DNA of 64,000 bases from Marinilongibacter aquaticus. GTDB lineage: Bacteria; Bacteroidota; Bacteroidia; Cytophagales; Spirosomataceae. Below the pieces are notes generated by a model, which worked only from the letters and a program-made list of their open reading frames with translations, had not been told where the DNA came from and did not search any database. Of this stretch, positions 10,369 through 18,723 are shown piece after piece. The translations under genes and the position numbers were made by a program. The stretch is from the NCBI RefSeq assembly GCF_020149935.1, contig NZ_CP083757.1:2443501-2507500 (forward strand), in the 5' to 3' direction. How positions within the stretch are numbered: the first letter of the stretch is position 1; the number at the start of each line of letters is the position of its first letter.

Positions 10369-13300
10369 TTATCCGTGATGCTCTTCTTCAGCGTGGGCCT
10401 CTTCTGCTGCTTCATGATGAGCTTCGGCAGAATGAATTCCAGGGGCTTTCGAATCATCGATATCTTTATTTCTGATCTTAGTAAGATAACTCACTTGCGG
10501 ACGTACGTTCAATTCTTCCAATACGTGGAAAGCACGGCCTTCTTTCTCGATTTCCAATGTTTTAGAAATCTCAGAATTCGGATCCAACATATCACCGAAC
10601 ACAATCGATCCTGTAGGACAAGACTGCGAACAAGCTGTTTGAATCTCACCATCCACCGGACGTCTCTTCTCTTTCTTGGCCACCAACTTACCCGCTTGGA
10701 TACGTTGCACACACATTGAACATTTCTCGATCACACCACGCGAACGTACCGTTACGTCTGGGTTCAACACCATACGGCCCAACTCATTGTTCAAGTTGTA
10801 ATCGAACTGATCGTTTTCGTAGTATTTCCACCAGTTGAAGCGACGAACTTTGTAAGGACAGTTGTTTGCACAATAACGTGTACCTACACAACGGTTGTAA
10901 GTCATTTGGTTCAAACCTTCCGAACTGTGCGTAGTTGCCAATACAGGACATACCGTTTCACAAGTGGCGTTTGAACAGTGCTGACACATCATCGGCTGGA
11001 TCACTACCTCTGGGTTTTCAGAAGCAATCTCCATTTCTTTGATGTAACCCGGATCAATCTTATAATCTGTGTCGGCATCCGTGCTGTAATAACGATCCAG
11101 ACGAATCCAGTGCATTTCACGAGCACGTACCACTTCTTTCTTACCTACAACGGGCACGTTGTTTTCTGCCTGACAAGAGATCAAACAAGCCGCACAACCT
11201 GTACAGGTGTTCAGGTCGATGACCATTCCCCAACTGTGGTTTTGCTTCTCGTGGCCGTTCCAAAGTGTAATTGAGTAAGGCTTCACTGCACCTTCTGATG
11301 TTTCCACCATCGGTTCGAAACGCCCTGCTTTATTGTTCTTCACATACTCGCTCAATACCGACTCCTGCACCACCGCACGACGTCCCATTACGGTTTCGTG
11401 TGTTTGCGTTTGGGCCAAAGTATATCCCGATTGTGTTTTTTCCAATTTACCACCAGTGGTCCATTTCAACTTACCTACGAAAGGCAAAGCTTTAACACCC
11501 ACATTTCCAGACTTACCGGCTGCGGTGCGACCGTAACCCATCGCCACAGAAACTGTTCCGTGAGCCTGACCCGGTTGAATCAAGATTGGCAATTCGATTT
11601 CGTAAGAGCCATTGCTTAGTTTAGCCCAATCGCCCTTCTCCAAGCCCAGCTCATTCGCTGTTTTTTGCGAAATGGCCAATGTGTTTTCCCAAGTGACTTT
11701 GGAAATTGGATCTGGCAATTCTTGCAACCAAGGGTTGTTTGCATGACGGCCGGTACCTACACTGATATTTTCGAAAACAGAGATTTCCAAACCTTCACCC
11801 GCTTTCGATTTGCTTTGCGATGCAGCAGAAGCGACATCACCCGCAAAAGTTGGTTCGGTGAATGACTCAGCAACTGGCAATTCGAATACACCGTCGTGCA
11901 AGGCCTGAATCCACGATCCGCCGTTGCTTAGGATATTCGATTTCCAATTGCTCTTCAAATACTTATAATAATCTGCATCAAGACCAGCCCAAGTCAAAAG
12001 ACTTGATTCTGCCTGACGCGTATTGTAAATCAAAGAAATAGCGGGCTGCATCAATGAATAAGAACCTGTCAAAGGTTCAGCATCACCCCAAGATTCAAGG
12101 AAATGCGGAGCCGGTGCGATGTATCCGCACAACGAAGCTGTTTCATCCGCTCTGTCTGCGAACGATACCGAAGTTTTCACCTTCGACAACGCTTCACCCA
12201 ACTGCGTTCCCATGTAGAAATCGTACACAGGGTTGGCGTTCAAGAAAATTACGGCGTCAACTTTCCCGGCCTTCACTTCGCTTACAAAAGCCTCCATGTC
12301 TGCATCAGAACCCTGACGGTAATTCAAGCTGCGTTTGAAGCTGATGGTATTGCCGTAGCTTCCCAAAGTGCTGTTGATTGCATTCACAATCGTCTGTACA
12401 GCCGCATCGTTTGAGCCAGACACAACTAAAGCCGCTCCTTGAGCCGCTTTCAAATCTTTCACCGCCTTATCCAACAATTCTGAAGAATAAGAAGACGAAC
12501 CCGCAGATGTACCGCTCAATTTATTGTAGAGAGCCAACAACAAGGCGGCTTCTTCAGAAGGCTTCATCAAACCTCTGTAATCCGCATTGGCTCCTGTAAG
12601 TGTCAAGCCTGTTTCAAATTGATAATGGCGAGACATGTCGTGCTTGCCATTTTTACCGCTTACCAATTTACGGCCAGCAGCCCATTGTTTCGAGAATTGC
12701 TCAGGAGCAACCCAAGTACCCAAGAAATCGCAGTTTACACCTACAATTACACTCGCTTTATCGAAAGCATATTCGGGAACAACTGCCTTGCCAAAAGAAG
12801 CGGCATTCGCTTCAAGCAAACCAGAAACCGAACTTGCATCGTACACAACCTGAGAAGCCGATGGGTATTTAGCCAAAAATTCTCCAATTACTTTTTTCGT
12901 GCTTGGAGAAATTACAGTAGAAGAAACCAATTTAATATTCGAAGCCGAGCTCAAGCCTTGTTTCACCTCGCTATCCAAACTCTCCCACTTGATATCTTCG
13001 CCTTTCTTTTGCGGACCTTTCAACTTCTCAATATCGTACAAACCAAGAAGAGAAGCGTGCACACGAGCACCCACACCGCCTTGCGATACAGGCGAAAGCT
13101 TATTGCCTTCGATCTTAATCGGACGTCCTTCGTGCGTTTTCACCAAAATACTACAGTAATCGCCCCCATCTACATAAGACGATGCAAAATAGTTGGGAAT
13201 ACCAGGCTCAATGGATTCTGGCTTTTTAAGATAAGGGATTGTCTTGCGGACAGGAGCATCGCAAGATGCCAAAGAAACCGCAGCCACCCCAAAACCAAGC

Positions 13301-13437
13301 ATTTTAAGGAAATCACGTCGATGAGTACCACCTTCAAGATCATCCAGATTGAATTCTCTATCGGCATTCTTAACGATTTCCAAATCGTTTCTGTACTCTT
13401 CTATACCTTTCCAATACCTCTTAGTAGTATTTTCCAT
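10369..13437 (-). CDS. actB: alternative complex III subunit ActB (molybdopterin-like and iron-sulfur protein)
   Basis: A 1022-residue periplasmic subunit fusing an N-terminal molybdoenzyme-like domain, catalytically empty in this family, to a C-terminal ferredoxin-like domain that carries the iron-sulfur clusters. Twin arginines in HRRDFLK (about residues 39-45) followed by a lipobox ending at Cys59 (LASC) make it a Tat-exported lipoprotein, so the clusters are inserted before export. Cysteine groups are at about residues 742-752 (CTGCAACLISC), 817-830 (CQHCSNATCETVCP), 847-860 (CVGTRYCANNCPYK), 902-906 (CSMC) and 934 (CSQSCP). A histidine- and glutamate-rich tail ends the protein. It lies 62 nt after actA. 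Confidence 0.95.
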   Translation of the reverse strand: MENTTKRYWKGIEEYRNDLEIVKNADREFNLDDLEGGTHRRDFLKMLGFGVAAVSLASCDAPVRKTIPYLKKPESIEPGIPNYFASSYVDGGDYCSILVKTHEGRPIKIEGNKLSPVSQGGVGARVHASLLGLYDIEKLKGPQKKGEDIKWESLDSEVKQGLSSASNIKLVSSTVISPSTKKVIGEFLAKYPSASQVVYDASSVSGLLEANAASFGKAVVPEYAFDKASVIVGVNCDFLGTWVAPEQFSKQWAAGRKLVSGKNGKHDMSRHYQFETGLTLTGANADYRGLMKPSEEAALLLALYNKLSGTSAGSSSYSSELLDKAVKDLKAAQGAALVVSGSNDAAVQTIVNAINSTLGSYGNTISFKRSLNYRQGSDADMEAFVSEVKAGKVDAVIFLNANPVYDFYMGTQLGEALSKVKTSVSFADRADETASLCGYIAPAPHFLESWGDAEPLTGSYSLMQPAISLIYNTRQAESSLLTWAGLDADYYKYLKSNWKSNILSNGGSWIQALHDGVFELPVAESFTEPTFAGDVASAASQSKSKAGEGLEISVFENISVGTGRHANNPWLQELPDPISKVTWENTLAISQKTANELGLEKGDWAKLSNGSYEIELPILIQPGQAHGTVSVAMGYGRTAAGKSGNVGVKALPFVGKLKWTTGGKLEKTQSGYTLAQTQTHETVMGRRAVVQESVLSEYVKNNKAGRFEPMVETSEGAVKPYSITLWNGHEKQNHSWGMVIDLNTCTGCAACLISCQAENNVPVVGKKEVVRAREMHWIRLDRYYSTDADTDYKIDPGYIKEMEIASENPEVVIQPMMCQHCSNATCETVCPVLATTHSSEGLNQMTYNRCVGTRYCANNCPYKVRRFNWWKYYENDQFDYNLNNELGRMVLNPDVTVRSRGVIEKCSMCVQRIQAGKLVAKKEKRRPVDGEIQTACSQSCPTGSIVFGDMLDPNSEISKTLEIEKEGRAFHVLEELNVRPQVSYLTKIRNKDIDDSKAPGIHSAEAHHEAAEEAHAEEEHHG

Positions 13438-13499
13438 TCGTTAAAAAATTTTCCTTATCGGATCAAATATTTCAAATCCTAAGATTTTCTTCAAAATAA

Positions 13500-14708
13500 T
13501 TAATAATGACATCTAGCACATTCAGTACCCCCGATGTCTACCACCTTCATGCTTTCGGCAGAAGTGGCGTTGTGAGCTTCGAGCAAAGCATCGTAATATG
13601 CATTACCCTTGGCATTCACATCCGTTTTTCTGTGACAATCGATACACCAACCCATTGTCAAAGAGTGACGCTGTTCAACCACTTCCATTTCCTTAATCTG
13701 TCCGTGGCAGTTTTCGCAGTCCAAACCAGCAACCGCAGTATGTTGCGAGTGGTTGAAGTAAGCCAAATCCGGCAAATTGTGCACCCTTACCCATTCGATA
13801 GGCGTATCGGTCTCAATTGCTGTATAAATCTTCTGAATATTCGGCGAACCCTGCTTGATCGTATTGTGGCAGTTCATACAAATGCTAGGCGAAGGAATAC
13901 CCGCCTGCTTGCCTTTGTATACACCCGTGTGGCAATACGCACAATTGATTTCCATATCACCCGCATGCAATTTGTGCGAGAAAGGAATTGGCTGTGTAGG
14001 AGCATAACCTTGGTGCACACCAATCTTATACATGCCGTCGAATGTTGCCTTCAAGGCAAACAAAACAAATAACACGATAACAGCGGCCTGAACCGTAGGA
14101 TGCGTAAAGACTGTTTTGAAGCCCGCTCCGAATTTCTCGCCAAAGCTGCGATTATCTACTGTTTCGCCTTTGGCAATCTTAGCCAAGACATTTAATGCGG
14201 CCAACAAAGCAACCAGCACCAAAGCCATAACAGCCAAGAGGGCAATCAGAATGTAATCAAAGGCATTACCCGAGTCGCCCGCCTGAGCAGTAGCAGCACC
14301 TGCAGCAGCAGGACCCGCAGCCGCAGCCGGAGCAGCCTCGTTGGCTTGTTTGATGTAAGCCAAGATACCAGATATCTGCTCATCGCTGAAACTAGGGAAG
14401 GCAGTCATCTGTGTCTTGTTGAATTTTTCGTAAATCTCGTTGGCATACGCGTCGCCACTTGAGATTACCGCCATTGGATTGTGAATCCAACTTTTGATCC
14501 AGTCGTACTCCCTACGATCTTCGATGCCTTTCAGCCCGGGCCCCACAACTACCGAGGCGTCATAGGCATGACACTGCGAACAGTTGCTTTTGAAAAGTTT
14601 TTCACCCACTGCGGGATCACCATCAGCTGAACCTTGTGCACGTACAAAGCTTATCGAGGCGAAGGTCAAAAATAGTAGTAGTAGAGGTCTTATATGCGAG
14701 TTGTACAT
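13500..14708 (-). CDS. actA: alternative complex III subunit ActA, multihaem cytochrome c
   Basis: First gene of the respiratory operon. A Sec signal peptide (residues 1-25) precedes a class I cytochrome c domain with CSQCH at 43-47, an Ala/Pro-rich linker near 125-145, two membrane helices (about 150-172 and 205-225) and a C-terminal multihaem domain with CAYCH (about 254), CMNCH (275), CENCH (328), CIDCH (353) and CARCH at 397-401, one residue from the end. That is six haem motifs: the five classical ActA sites plus one in the N-terminal domain. Electrons leaving ActB/ActC pass through these haems towards ActE and the oxidase. A strong promoter lies 36 nt upstream. Confidence 0.94.
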   Translation of the reverse strand: MYNSHIRPLLLLFLTFASISFVRAQGSADGDPAVGEKLFKSNCSQCHAYDASVVVGPGLKGIEDRREYDWIKSWIHNPMAVISSGDAYANEIYEKFNKTQMTAFPSFSDEQISGILAYIKQANEAAPAAAAGPAAAGAATAQAGDSGNAFDYILIALLAVMALVLVALLAALNVLAKIAKGETVDNRSFGEKFGAGFKTVFTHPTVQAAVIVLFVLFALKATFDGMYKIGVHQGYAPTQPIPFSHKLHAGDMEINCAYCHTGVYKGKQAGIPSPSICMNCHNTIKQGSPNIQKIYTAIETDTPIEWVRVHNLPDLAYFNHSQHTAVAGLDCENCHGQIKEMEVVEQRHSLTMGWCIDCHRKTDVNAKGNAYYDALLEAHNATSAESMKVVDIGGTECARCHY

Positions 14709-14743
14709 AATCTCTATTTATGAATAGATGCTTTTTGAGTGTG

Positions 14744-14774
14744 CAAATCTAGCCATCGATCAATATCAATCAAA
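14744..14774 (-). promoter_or_regulatory. promoter of the actA-F/oxidase operon
   Basis: The minus strand has TTTG at 14774-14771, a 19-nt spacer and TAGATTTG at 14751-14744, an exact match to the Bacteroidota -33/-7 consensus. Transcription would start near 14737, leaving a leader of about 29 nt before the actA ATG at 14708. It lies downstream of the tRNA-Cys terminator, so the operon has its own start. Confidence 0.7.
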
Positions 14775-14854
14775 AAAGTACTTTGATTTTTTCGATAAGG
14801 GCTTACAATTTAGAATATTTATAAATAAATGCATATCTACCTCAGTACCAATTG

Positions 14855-14915
14855 ATTACAAAGAAAAATACCATCTGAAATAATCAGTTTTCACCGAAAA
14901 TTCAAATGGTATTTT
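14855..14915 (-). terminator. long hairpin terminator downstream of tRNA-Cys
   Basis: Positions 14865-14879 pair with 14901-14915 in a 15-bp stem with one mismatch, and a small inner TTTTC-ACC-GAAAA hairpin fills the loop. On the minus strand the stem runs into TTTTTCTTTG, so it should terminate the rpsA/tRNA-Cys transcript 50 nt past the tRNA. On the plus strand the stem also ends in TTTT, so it may work in both directions. Confidence 0.65.
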
Positions 14916-14964
14916 ACCAAGTTATTGCCCAAAGACGCCATTTTTTAAAAATGACTATTTTTTG

Positions 14965-15035
14965 AGGTCTCGAGCGGATTCGAACCGCTGTACATGGTTT
15001 TGCAGACCACTGCCTAGCCACTCGGCCACGAGACC
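14965..15035 (-). tRNA. tRNA-Cys (anticodon GCA)
   Basis: A 71-nt cloverleaf on the minus strand. The acceptor stem is GGTCTCG/CGAGACC with discriminator U, as expected for tRNA-Cys. The anticodon stem-loop contains CTGCAAA with anticodon GCA, and the T arm is AGCGG-TTCGAAT-CCGCT. No CCA is encoded. It lies 152 nt downstream of rpsA on the same strand. Confidence 0.96.
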
Positions 15036-15121
15036 TTATTGAATTTGAAAAAGATTAGCTCTTTCTCAAATGCCCGACAAAACTACTACTGTCAGGCCAA
15101 AACGCCAAAGAGGCTTTTGTT

Positions 15122-15169
15122 TATTTTTTGGAAAAGAAAGGCCATAATCCACGATTATTGGCCTTTCTT
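15122..15169 (-). terminator. hairpin downstream of rpsA
   Basis: 15134-15143 (AAGAAAGGCC) pairs with 15160-15169 (GGCCTTTCTT) in a 10-bp stem, extendable by five pairs through a one-base bulge. On the minus strand the 3' arm is U-rich (CCTTTCTTTTCC) but no clean U-run follows, so termination may be partial and tRNA-Cys could be co-transcribed with rpsA. Confidence 0.55.
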
Positions 15170-15186
15170 CCTTATTGTCAAGGATA

Positions 15187-16971
15187 TTACTTCTTGCCTG
15201 AACCAGACTCCATGTCTGCCTTAAGAGCAGCCAAGGCTTCTAGGTCACCAAGAGTCGACTTCTCGGTAGGCTGAGAAGATGCCGCTGGAGCCGAAGGCTT
15301 ACCTGCTGCTTTCTTCTTCGGCTTAGCCTCTGAAGCAGAACCATCCCATGTTTTGCTATGAGAAAGAAGGATTTTCTTCTCGTCTTTGTTGAATTCGATT
15401 ACCATGAAAGGAAGTTTCTCACCCACTTCACCTACAGAGCCATCTTCTTTCGCCAAATGCTTCAACACTGCTGCACCGTCAATACCATACGGCAATTCCA
15501 ATGCGGCCTGCTTATCGTTTTTAGAAAGGATCGTACACTCATGCACAGAGCCTACTTCGAAAGTACCTTCGAACGCATCCCAAGGGTTTTCTTCCAAATG
15601 CTTGTGAGAAAGAGCCAATCTTCTGTTTTCGCTGTCAAGCTCCAACACAACAACTTCAAGCTCGTCGCCGATCTTCACGAAGTCTGATGGGTGCTTGATT
15701 TTCTTTGTCCAAGAAAGATCAGAAACGTGCACTAAACCGTCGATACCTTCTTCCAACTCAAGGAACAAACCGAAGTTGGTCAAGTTTCTTACAGTACCTG
15801 TATGTTTCGTACCTACAGCATATTTCACCAATAGATCTTGTTTAGTCCAAGGATCTTCGGTAAGCTGCTTAATGCCCAAAGACATTTTTCTTTCTTCTTT
15901 ATCCAATGTCAAAATCACAGCTTCGATTTCGTCGCCCACTTGCAAGAAGTCAGATGGGTTACGCAAATGCTGAGACCAAGACATTTCTGAAACGTGGATC
16001 AAACCTTCAACACCCGGCTTGATTTCAAGGAACGCACCGTAATCGGCAATGTTTACAATTTTGCCTTTCACTTTAGAGCCCACCTCAAGGCCACCTTCCA
16101 AAGAATCCCAAGGATGAGCCTCAAGCTGCTTCATACCAAGAGAGATACGTTTTTTGTCTTCGTCGAAGTCCAAAACCACGACATTGATCTTGTCGTCTAG
16201 GTTCAAGATTTCGTTCGGATGGTTCACGCGGCCCCAGCTGATGTCTGTAATGTGCAACAAGCCATCCACACCACCAAGGTCGATGAACACACCGAAGTTT
16301 GTGATGTTTTTCACCACACCCTCCAACACTTGGCCTTTCTCCAAGTTGTTCAAGATTTGCTGACGTTGTTTTTCTAGATCTTTTTCGATCAAAACTTTGT
16401 GCGAAACCACCACGTTGTCGTTCGAGTGGTTGATTTTCACCACTTTCACTTCCATTTCTTTGTTCACGAACACATCGAAGTCGCGAATTGGCTTCACATC
16501 TATCTGAGAACCCGGCAAGAAAGCTTCGATACCGTAGATATCTACGATCAAACCGCCTTTTGTACGACGTTTTACGAAAGCGTTCAACACTTCGTCTTCT
16601 TCGAAAGCTTTTTCGATATTAGCCCAAGCCGTAAGGATTCTCGCTTTCTTACGTGAAATAACAAGTTGCCCCAAGGCATCTTCTTGCTTTTCGATAAAAA
16701 CTTCTACCTTATCGCCGATTTTCAAATCGGGCAAATCACGGAATTCAGAGCGAGATACGATACCATCAGATTTGAAACCGATGTTCAACAATACCTCACG
16801 GTCTGAAAGACCTACTACCGTGGCATTCACTACATCTTTTTCTTCGATAGTAGTCAATGTTTCTTCGTAAGCTTTGGCTAACTCTTCTTTTTCTGCTTTG
16901 GAGTAGCCTCCGCCAATACCCTTTTTAGAGACACGCTCCCAGTCAAATTCTGGAAATTCTTGATTTGTCAT
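15187..16971 (-). CDS. rpsA: 30S ribosomal protein S1
   Basis: A 594-residue protein with six S1/OB RNA-binding repeats, which brings mRNA to the 30S subunit. Repeats begin near residues 47, 125, 215, 300, 390 and 475; the best conserved show G-x-V-x-(N/D)-(I/L)-x-(N/D)-(F/Y)-G-x-F blocks, such as VKNITNFGVFIDLGGVDGLLH and VNIADYGAFLEIKPGVEGLIH split across domains. The C-terminus is a Lys/Ala/Pro/Ser-rich disordered tail, typical of Bacteroidota S1. It starts after a leader of about 90 nt from a consensus promoter and is followed by a hairpin and tRNA-Cys. Confidence 0.97.
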   Translation of the reverse strand: MTNQEFPEFDWERVSKKGIGGGYSKAEKEELAKAYEETLTTIEEKDVVNATVVGLSDREVLLNIGFKSDGIVSRSEFRDLPDLKIGDKVEVFIEKQEDALGQLVISRKKARILTAWANIEKAFEEDEVLNAFVKRRTKGGLIVDIYGIEAFLPGSQIDVKPIRDFDVFVNKEMEVKVVKINHSNDNVVVSHKVLIEKDLEKQRQQILNNLEKGQVLEGVVKNITNFGVFIDLGGVDGLLHITDISWGRVNHPNEILNLDDKINVVVLDFDEDKKRISLGMKQLEAHPWDSLEGGLEVGSKVKGKIVNIADYGAFLEIKPGVEGLIHVSEMSWSQHLRNPSDFLQVGDEIEAVILTLDKEERKMSLGIKQLTEDPWTKQDLLVKYAVGTKHTGTVRNLTNFGLFLELEEGIDGLVHVSDLSWTKKIKHPSDFVKIGDELEVVVLELDSENRRLALSHKHLEENPWDAFEGTFEVGSVHECTILSKNDKQAALELPYGIDGAAVLKHLAKEDGSVGEVGEKLPFMVIEFNKDEKKILLSHSKTWDGSASEAKPKKKAAGKPSAPAASSQPTEKSTLGDLEALAALKADMESGSGKK

Positions 16972-17067
16972 AATGTATTTATAATGAGCTCACTTATACA
17001 TCCATGCACAGAGCCACTTTGCATAGAAATTTGGTTAAACATAAAATCACCCTTACAAAAAGGAGTG

Positions 17068-17098
17068 CAAAGGTAGAAAATACAAATTTCAAATCAAA
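17068..17098 (-). promoter_or_regulatory. rpsA promoter
   Basis: The minus strand carries TTTG at 17098-17095, a 19-nt spacer and TACCTTTG at 17075-17068, an exact Bacteroidota promoter. Transcription should start near 17061, giving an untranslated leader of about 90 nt ahead of rpsA, long enough to hold regulatory structure. Confidence 0.7.
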
Positions 17099-17154
17099 AA
17101 ATGGAAGAGCCTTTCTGCGAAGGGAGAAAATCGACTGAAAATAAGGAAGCGTTT

Positions 17155-17670
17155 TTAAGCAGAAGCAGGCTGTGCCTGACCGAGATAAGGAGCCCAACGC
17201 TCGCTCCCCGAGCCGGAAAAATCACGAAGGAAGGTCACAAAGGTTGGGCGGTACGGCTTAGACATCAAAGGCATTTCGGCCTCTTCGGGCGTGTAATCCC
17301 CTTTTCGGCCGTTGCAATGTTTACAGGCCGAAACCAGATTATCCCAGTTTGTCTTCCCCCCACGCGACTTCGGAATCACGTGATCCAAAGTAAGATTTCT
17401 GTTCGTTCCGCAATACACGCAACGATTCCCGTCTCTTTTGAAAATATTCTGCCTATTCAGTACCACTCCCTTGTAGGGCACTTTGACATAATTATTCAAC
17501 TTGATCACAGAAGGAAGCGGATACTCGGCAGAAACCGTGCGAAGCTTTACGCGTTCGTCGTCTCTCAGCAACTCGGCCTTATCCAAATAAACGAGAAGGA
17601 AAGCTTTCGGAACTGTACAAACACTTATTGCGGTATAATCGGCATTGAGGACTAATACTTTCCGGGCCAT
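17155..17670 (-). CDS. HNH endonuclease
   Basis: A 171-residue protein with a C-terminal HNH nuclease fold. Zinc-type cysteines CVYC and CKHC flank the catalytic LDHVIPKSRGG motif (about residues 95-106), followed by the family's Asn in NWDNLVSACKHCN. The N-terminal 70 residues match the conserved lead (ARKVLVLNADYTAI) of a widespread single-copy bacterial HNH family of unproven function, often near housekeeping genes. It lies between rpsA and smpB on the same strand. There is no toxin, phage or restriction partner nearby, so a housekeeping role is more likely than defence. Confidence 0.88.
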   Translation of the reverse strand: MARKVLVLNADYTAISVCTVPKAFLLVYLDKAELLRDDERVKLRTVSAEYPLPSVIKLNNYVKVPYKGVVLNRQNIFKRDGNRCVYCGTNRNLTLDHVIPKSRGGKTNWDNLVSACKHCNGRKGDYTPEEAEMPLMSKPYRPTFVTFLRDFSGSGSERWAPYLGQAQPASA

Positions 17671-17809
17671 ATCTTTAGGCTTGATCTAAATCGCACCTAA
17701 GATACTGATTTATAATTGAAAAAAAGAAATGGGCCAATGTAAACTTATCATTATTTATATCGAAAGATGTACATGTTATCCACAAAGCCGGATATGCAAT
17801 TTGGCCACA

Positions 17810-18274
17810 TCAGAACTTACGCCTCTCTTGCCTTTCCACATCTCGGCTACGTATGCTCTCCCTTTTATCGTACAGTTTCTTCCCTTTTGCCAAAGCAATA
17901 TCCAATTTGGCCAAACCACTGTCGTTTATATATAATTTGAGCGGCACGATTGTCAAGCCTACGTCTTTCAACTTTTCATTCAGCTTTTTCAACTCTCGCC
18001 TTTGCAACAAGAGCTTCCTGTCACGCAGCGGATCGTGGTTGTAATGCGTCCCGTAGTCGTATATGGAAATATTCAAATTTTTGACGTACAACTCCCCATC
18101 GGCCATATAACAGTAGCCTTCAGAAATGTTGACCTTCCCCAAACGAATGGATTTAATCTCTGTACCTCGCAAGACAAGCCCTGCGGTATAAGTATCTAAA
18201 AAGAGGTATTCGTGCGATGCCTTTCGGTTTTTAATCTCAACCTTTTTGGCAATTTTTTTATCTGTACGGTTCAT
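17810..18274 (-). CDS. smpB: SsrA-binding protein SmpB
   Basis: SmpB binds tmRNA and guides it to stalled ribosomes for trans-translation. From the ATG at 18274 it has 154 residues. The OB-fold core is clear: [32 protein letters not shown]-like SEGYCYM, a [13 protein letters not shown] block and a basic tail ([18 protein letters not shown]). The frame is open upstream to 18307, but [11 protein letters not shown] is the usual family start. A -7-like box lies 11 nt upstream. The tmRNA gene itself is not in this window. Confidence 0.95.
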   Translation of the reverse strand: MNRTDKKIAKKVEIKNRKASHEYLFLDTYTAGLVLRGTEIKSIRLGKVNISEGYCYMADGELYVKNLNISIYDYGTHYNHDPLRDRKLLLQRRELKKLNEKLKDVGLTIVPLKLYINDSGLAKLDIALAKGKKLYDKRESIRSRDVERQERRKF

Positions 18275-18284
18275 AATATCGACA

Positions 18285-18292
18285 CAAAGATA
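18285..18292 (-). promoter_or_regulatory. possible near-leaderless smpB promoter
   Basis: The minus strand reads TATCTTTG, a full match to TAnnTTTG. Transcription would start only a few nt before the smpB ATG at 18274. There is no TTTG at -33, so this is a tentative call. Confidence 0.35.
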
Positions 18293-18330
18293 AGAAGTGT
18301 GAGCCACTTGATTCTATTCTGGCTTTATTC

Positions 18331-18366
18331 AAATAAAAATCCCTGTCTCTATAAGTGACAGGGATT
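18331..18366 (-). terminator. intrinsic terminator ahead of smpB
   Basis: 18338-18347 (AATCCCTGTC) and 18357-18366 (GACAGGGATT) form a perfect 10-bp stem with a 9-nt loop. On the minus strand it is followed by TTTTTATTTG, a classic intrinsic terminator. No protein gene ends upstream of it on this strand, which implies a short non-coding transcript. Confidence 0.75.
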
Positions 18367-18476
18367 CCGACTTACGTGCTTTCCTAATAATCCATGTGTT
18401 GCCACAGAAAGTGACATCAAAGCGGATTAAATTTTCATGAATTTACATTCAAATATCTTTTTGTTGTGTTTCATCA
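18331..18476 (-). ncRNA. candidate structured small RNA, or smpB leader with attenuator
   Basis: This 146-nt minus-strand segment has a consensus promoter just before it and a strong terminator at its end, with no protein frame of note. It folds by eye into three stems: 18438-18451, TGAAT-GTAA-ATTCA with a GNRA loop; 18389-18428, an outer AATCC/GGATT stem holding TGTG-GCAA-CACA with another GNRA loop; and the terminator. It ends 57 nt before smpB, so read-through could make it a regulatory leader. I cannot assign an RNA family. The 6S-like RNA of Bacteroidota is one candidate to test. Confidence 0.45.
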
Positions 18477-18482
18477 GGATAA

Positions 18483-18513
18483 CAAATGTAATCATCCTGA
18501 ATCAAAAAGCAAA
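18483..18513 (-). promoter_or_regulatory. promoter of the candidate small RNA
   Basis: The minus strand has TTTG at 18513-18510, a 19-nt spacer and TACATTTG at 18490-18483, an exact Bacteroidota promoter. It points at the structured region and terminator that follow, giving a predicted start near 18476. Confidence 0.6.
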
Positions 18514-18723
18514 TTTTTACTTACACATTAAAATACTTTTTAATACAAATAAAAACTAATTTATTCCATTTTCCGTTATGCCCTAATGCAATGAAACAAA
18601 GCCTTTGCATCTGTATATGCCTGCTTTCAGGAAAACAACAAAATACTGACAATCAAAGACTTTATGTTTATGAGAACAACGTTGCTTAAAATTTCATTCC
18701 AAACACAAAATAAAATTTAGCCT

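Noticed and set aside
12619-13482. A 287-codon plus-strand open frame
   Set aside because: It is antisense to actB, without motif or plausible start context; actB is a secure gene.
17155-17670. HNH gene as part of a defence or restriction system
   Set aside because: No methyltransferase, toxin-immunity or phage genes nearby; the protein matches a housekeeping-type HNH family beside rpsA and smpB.
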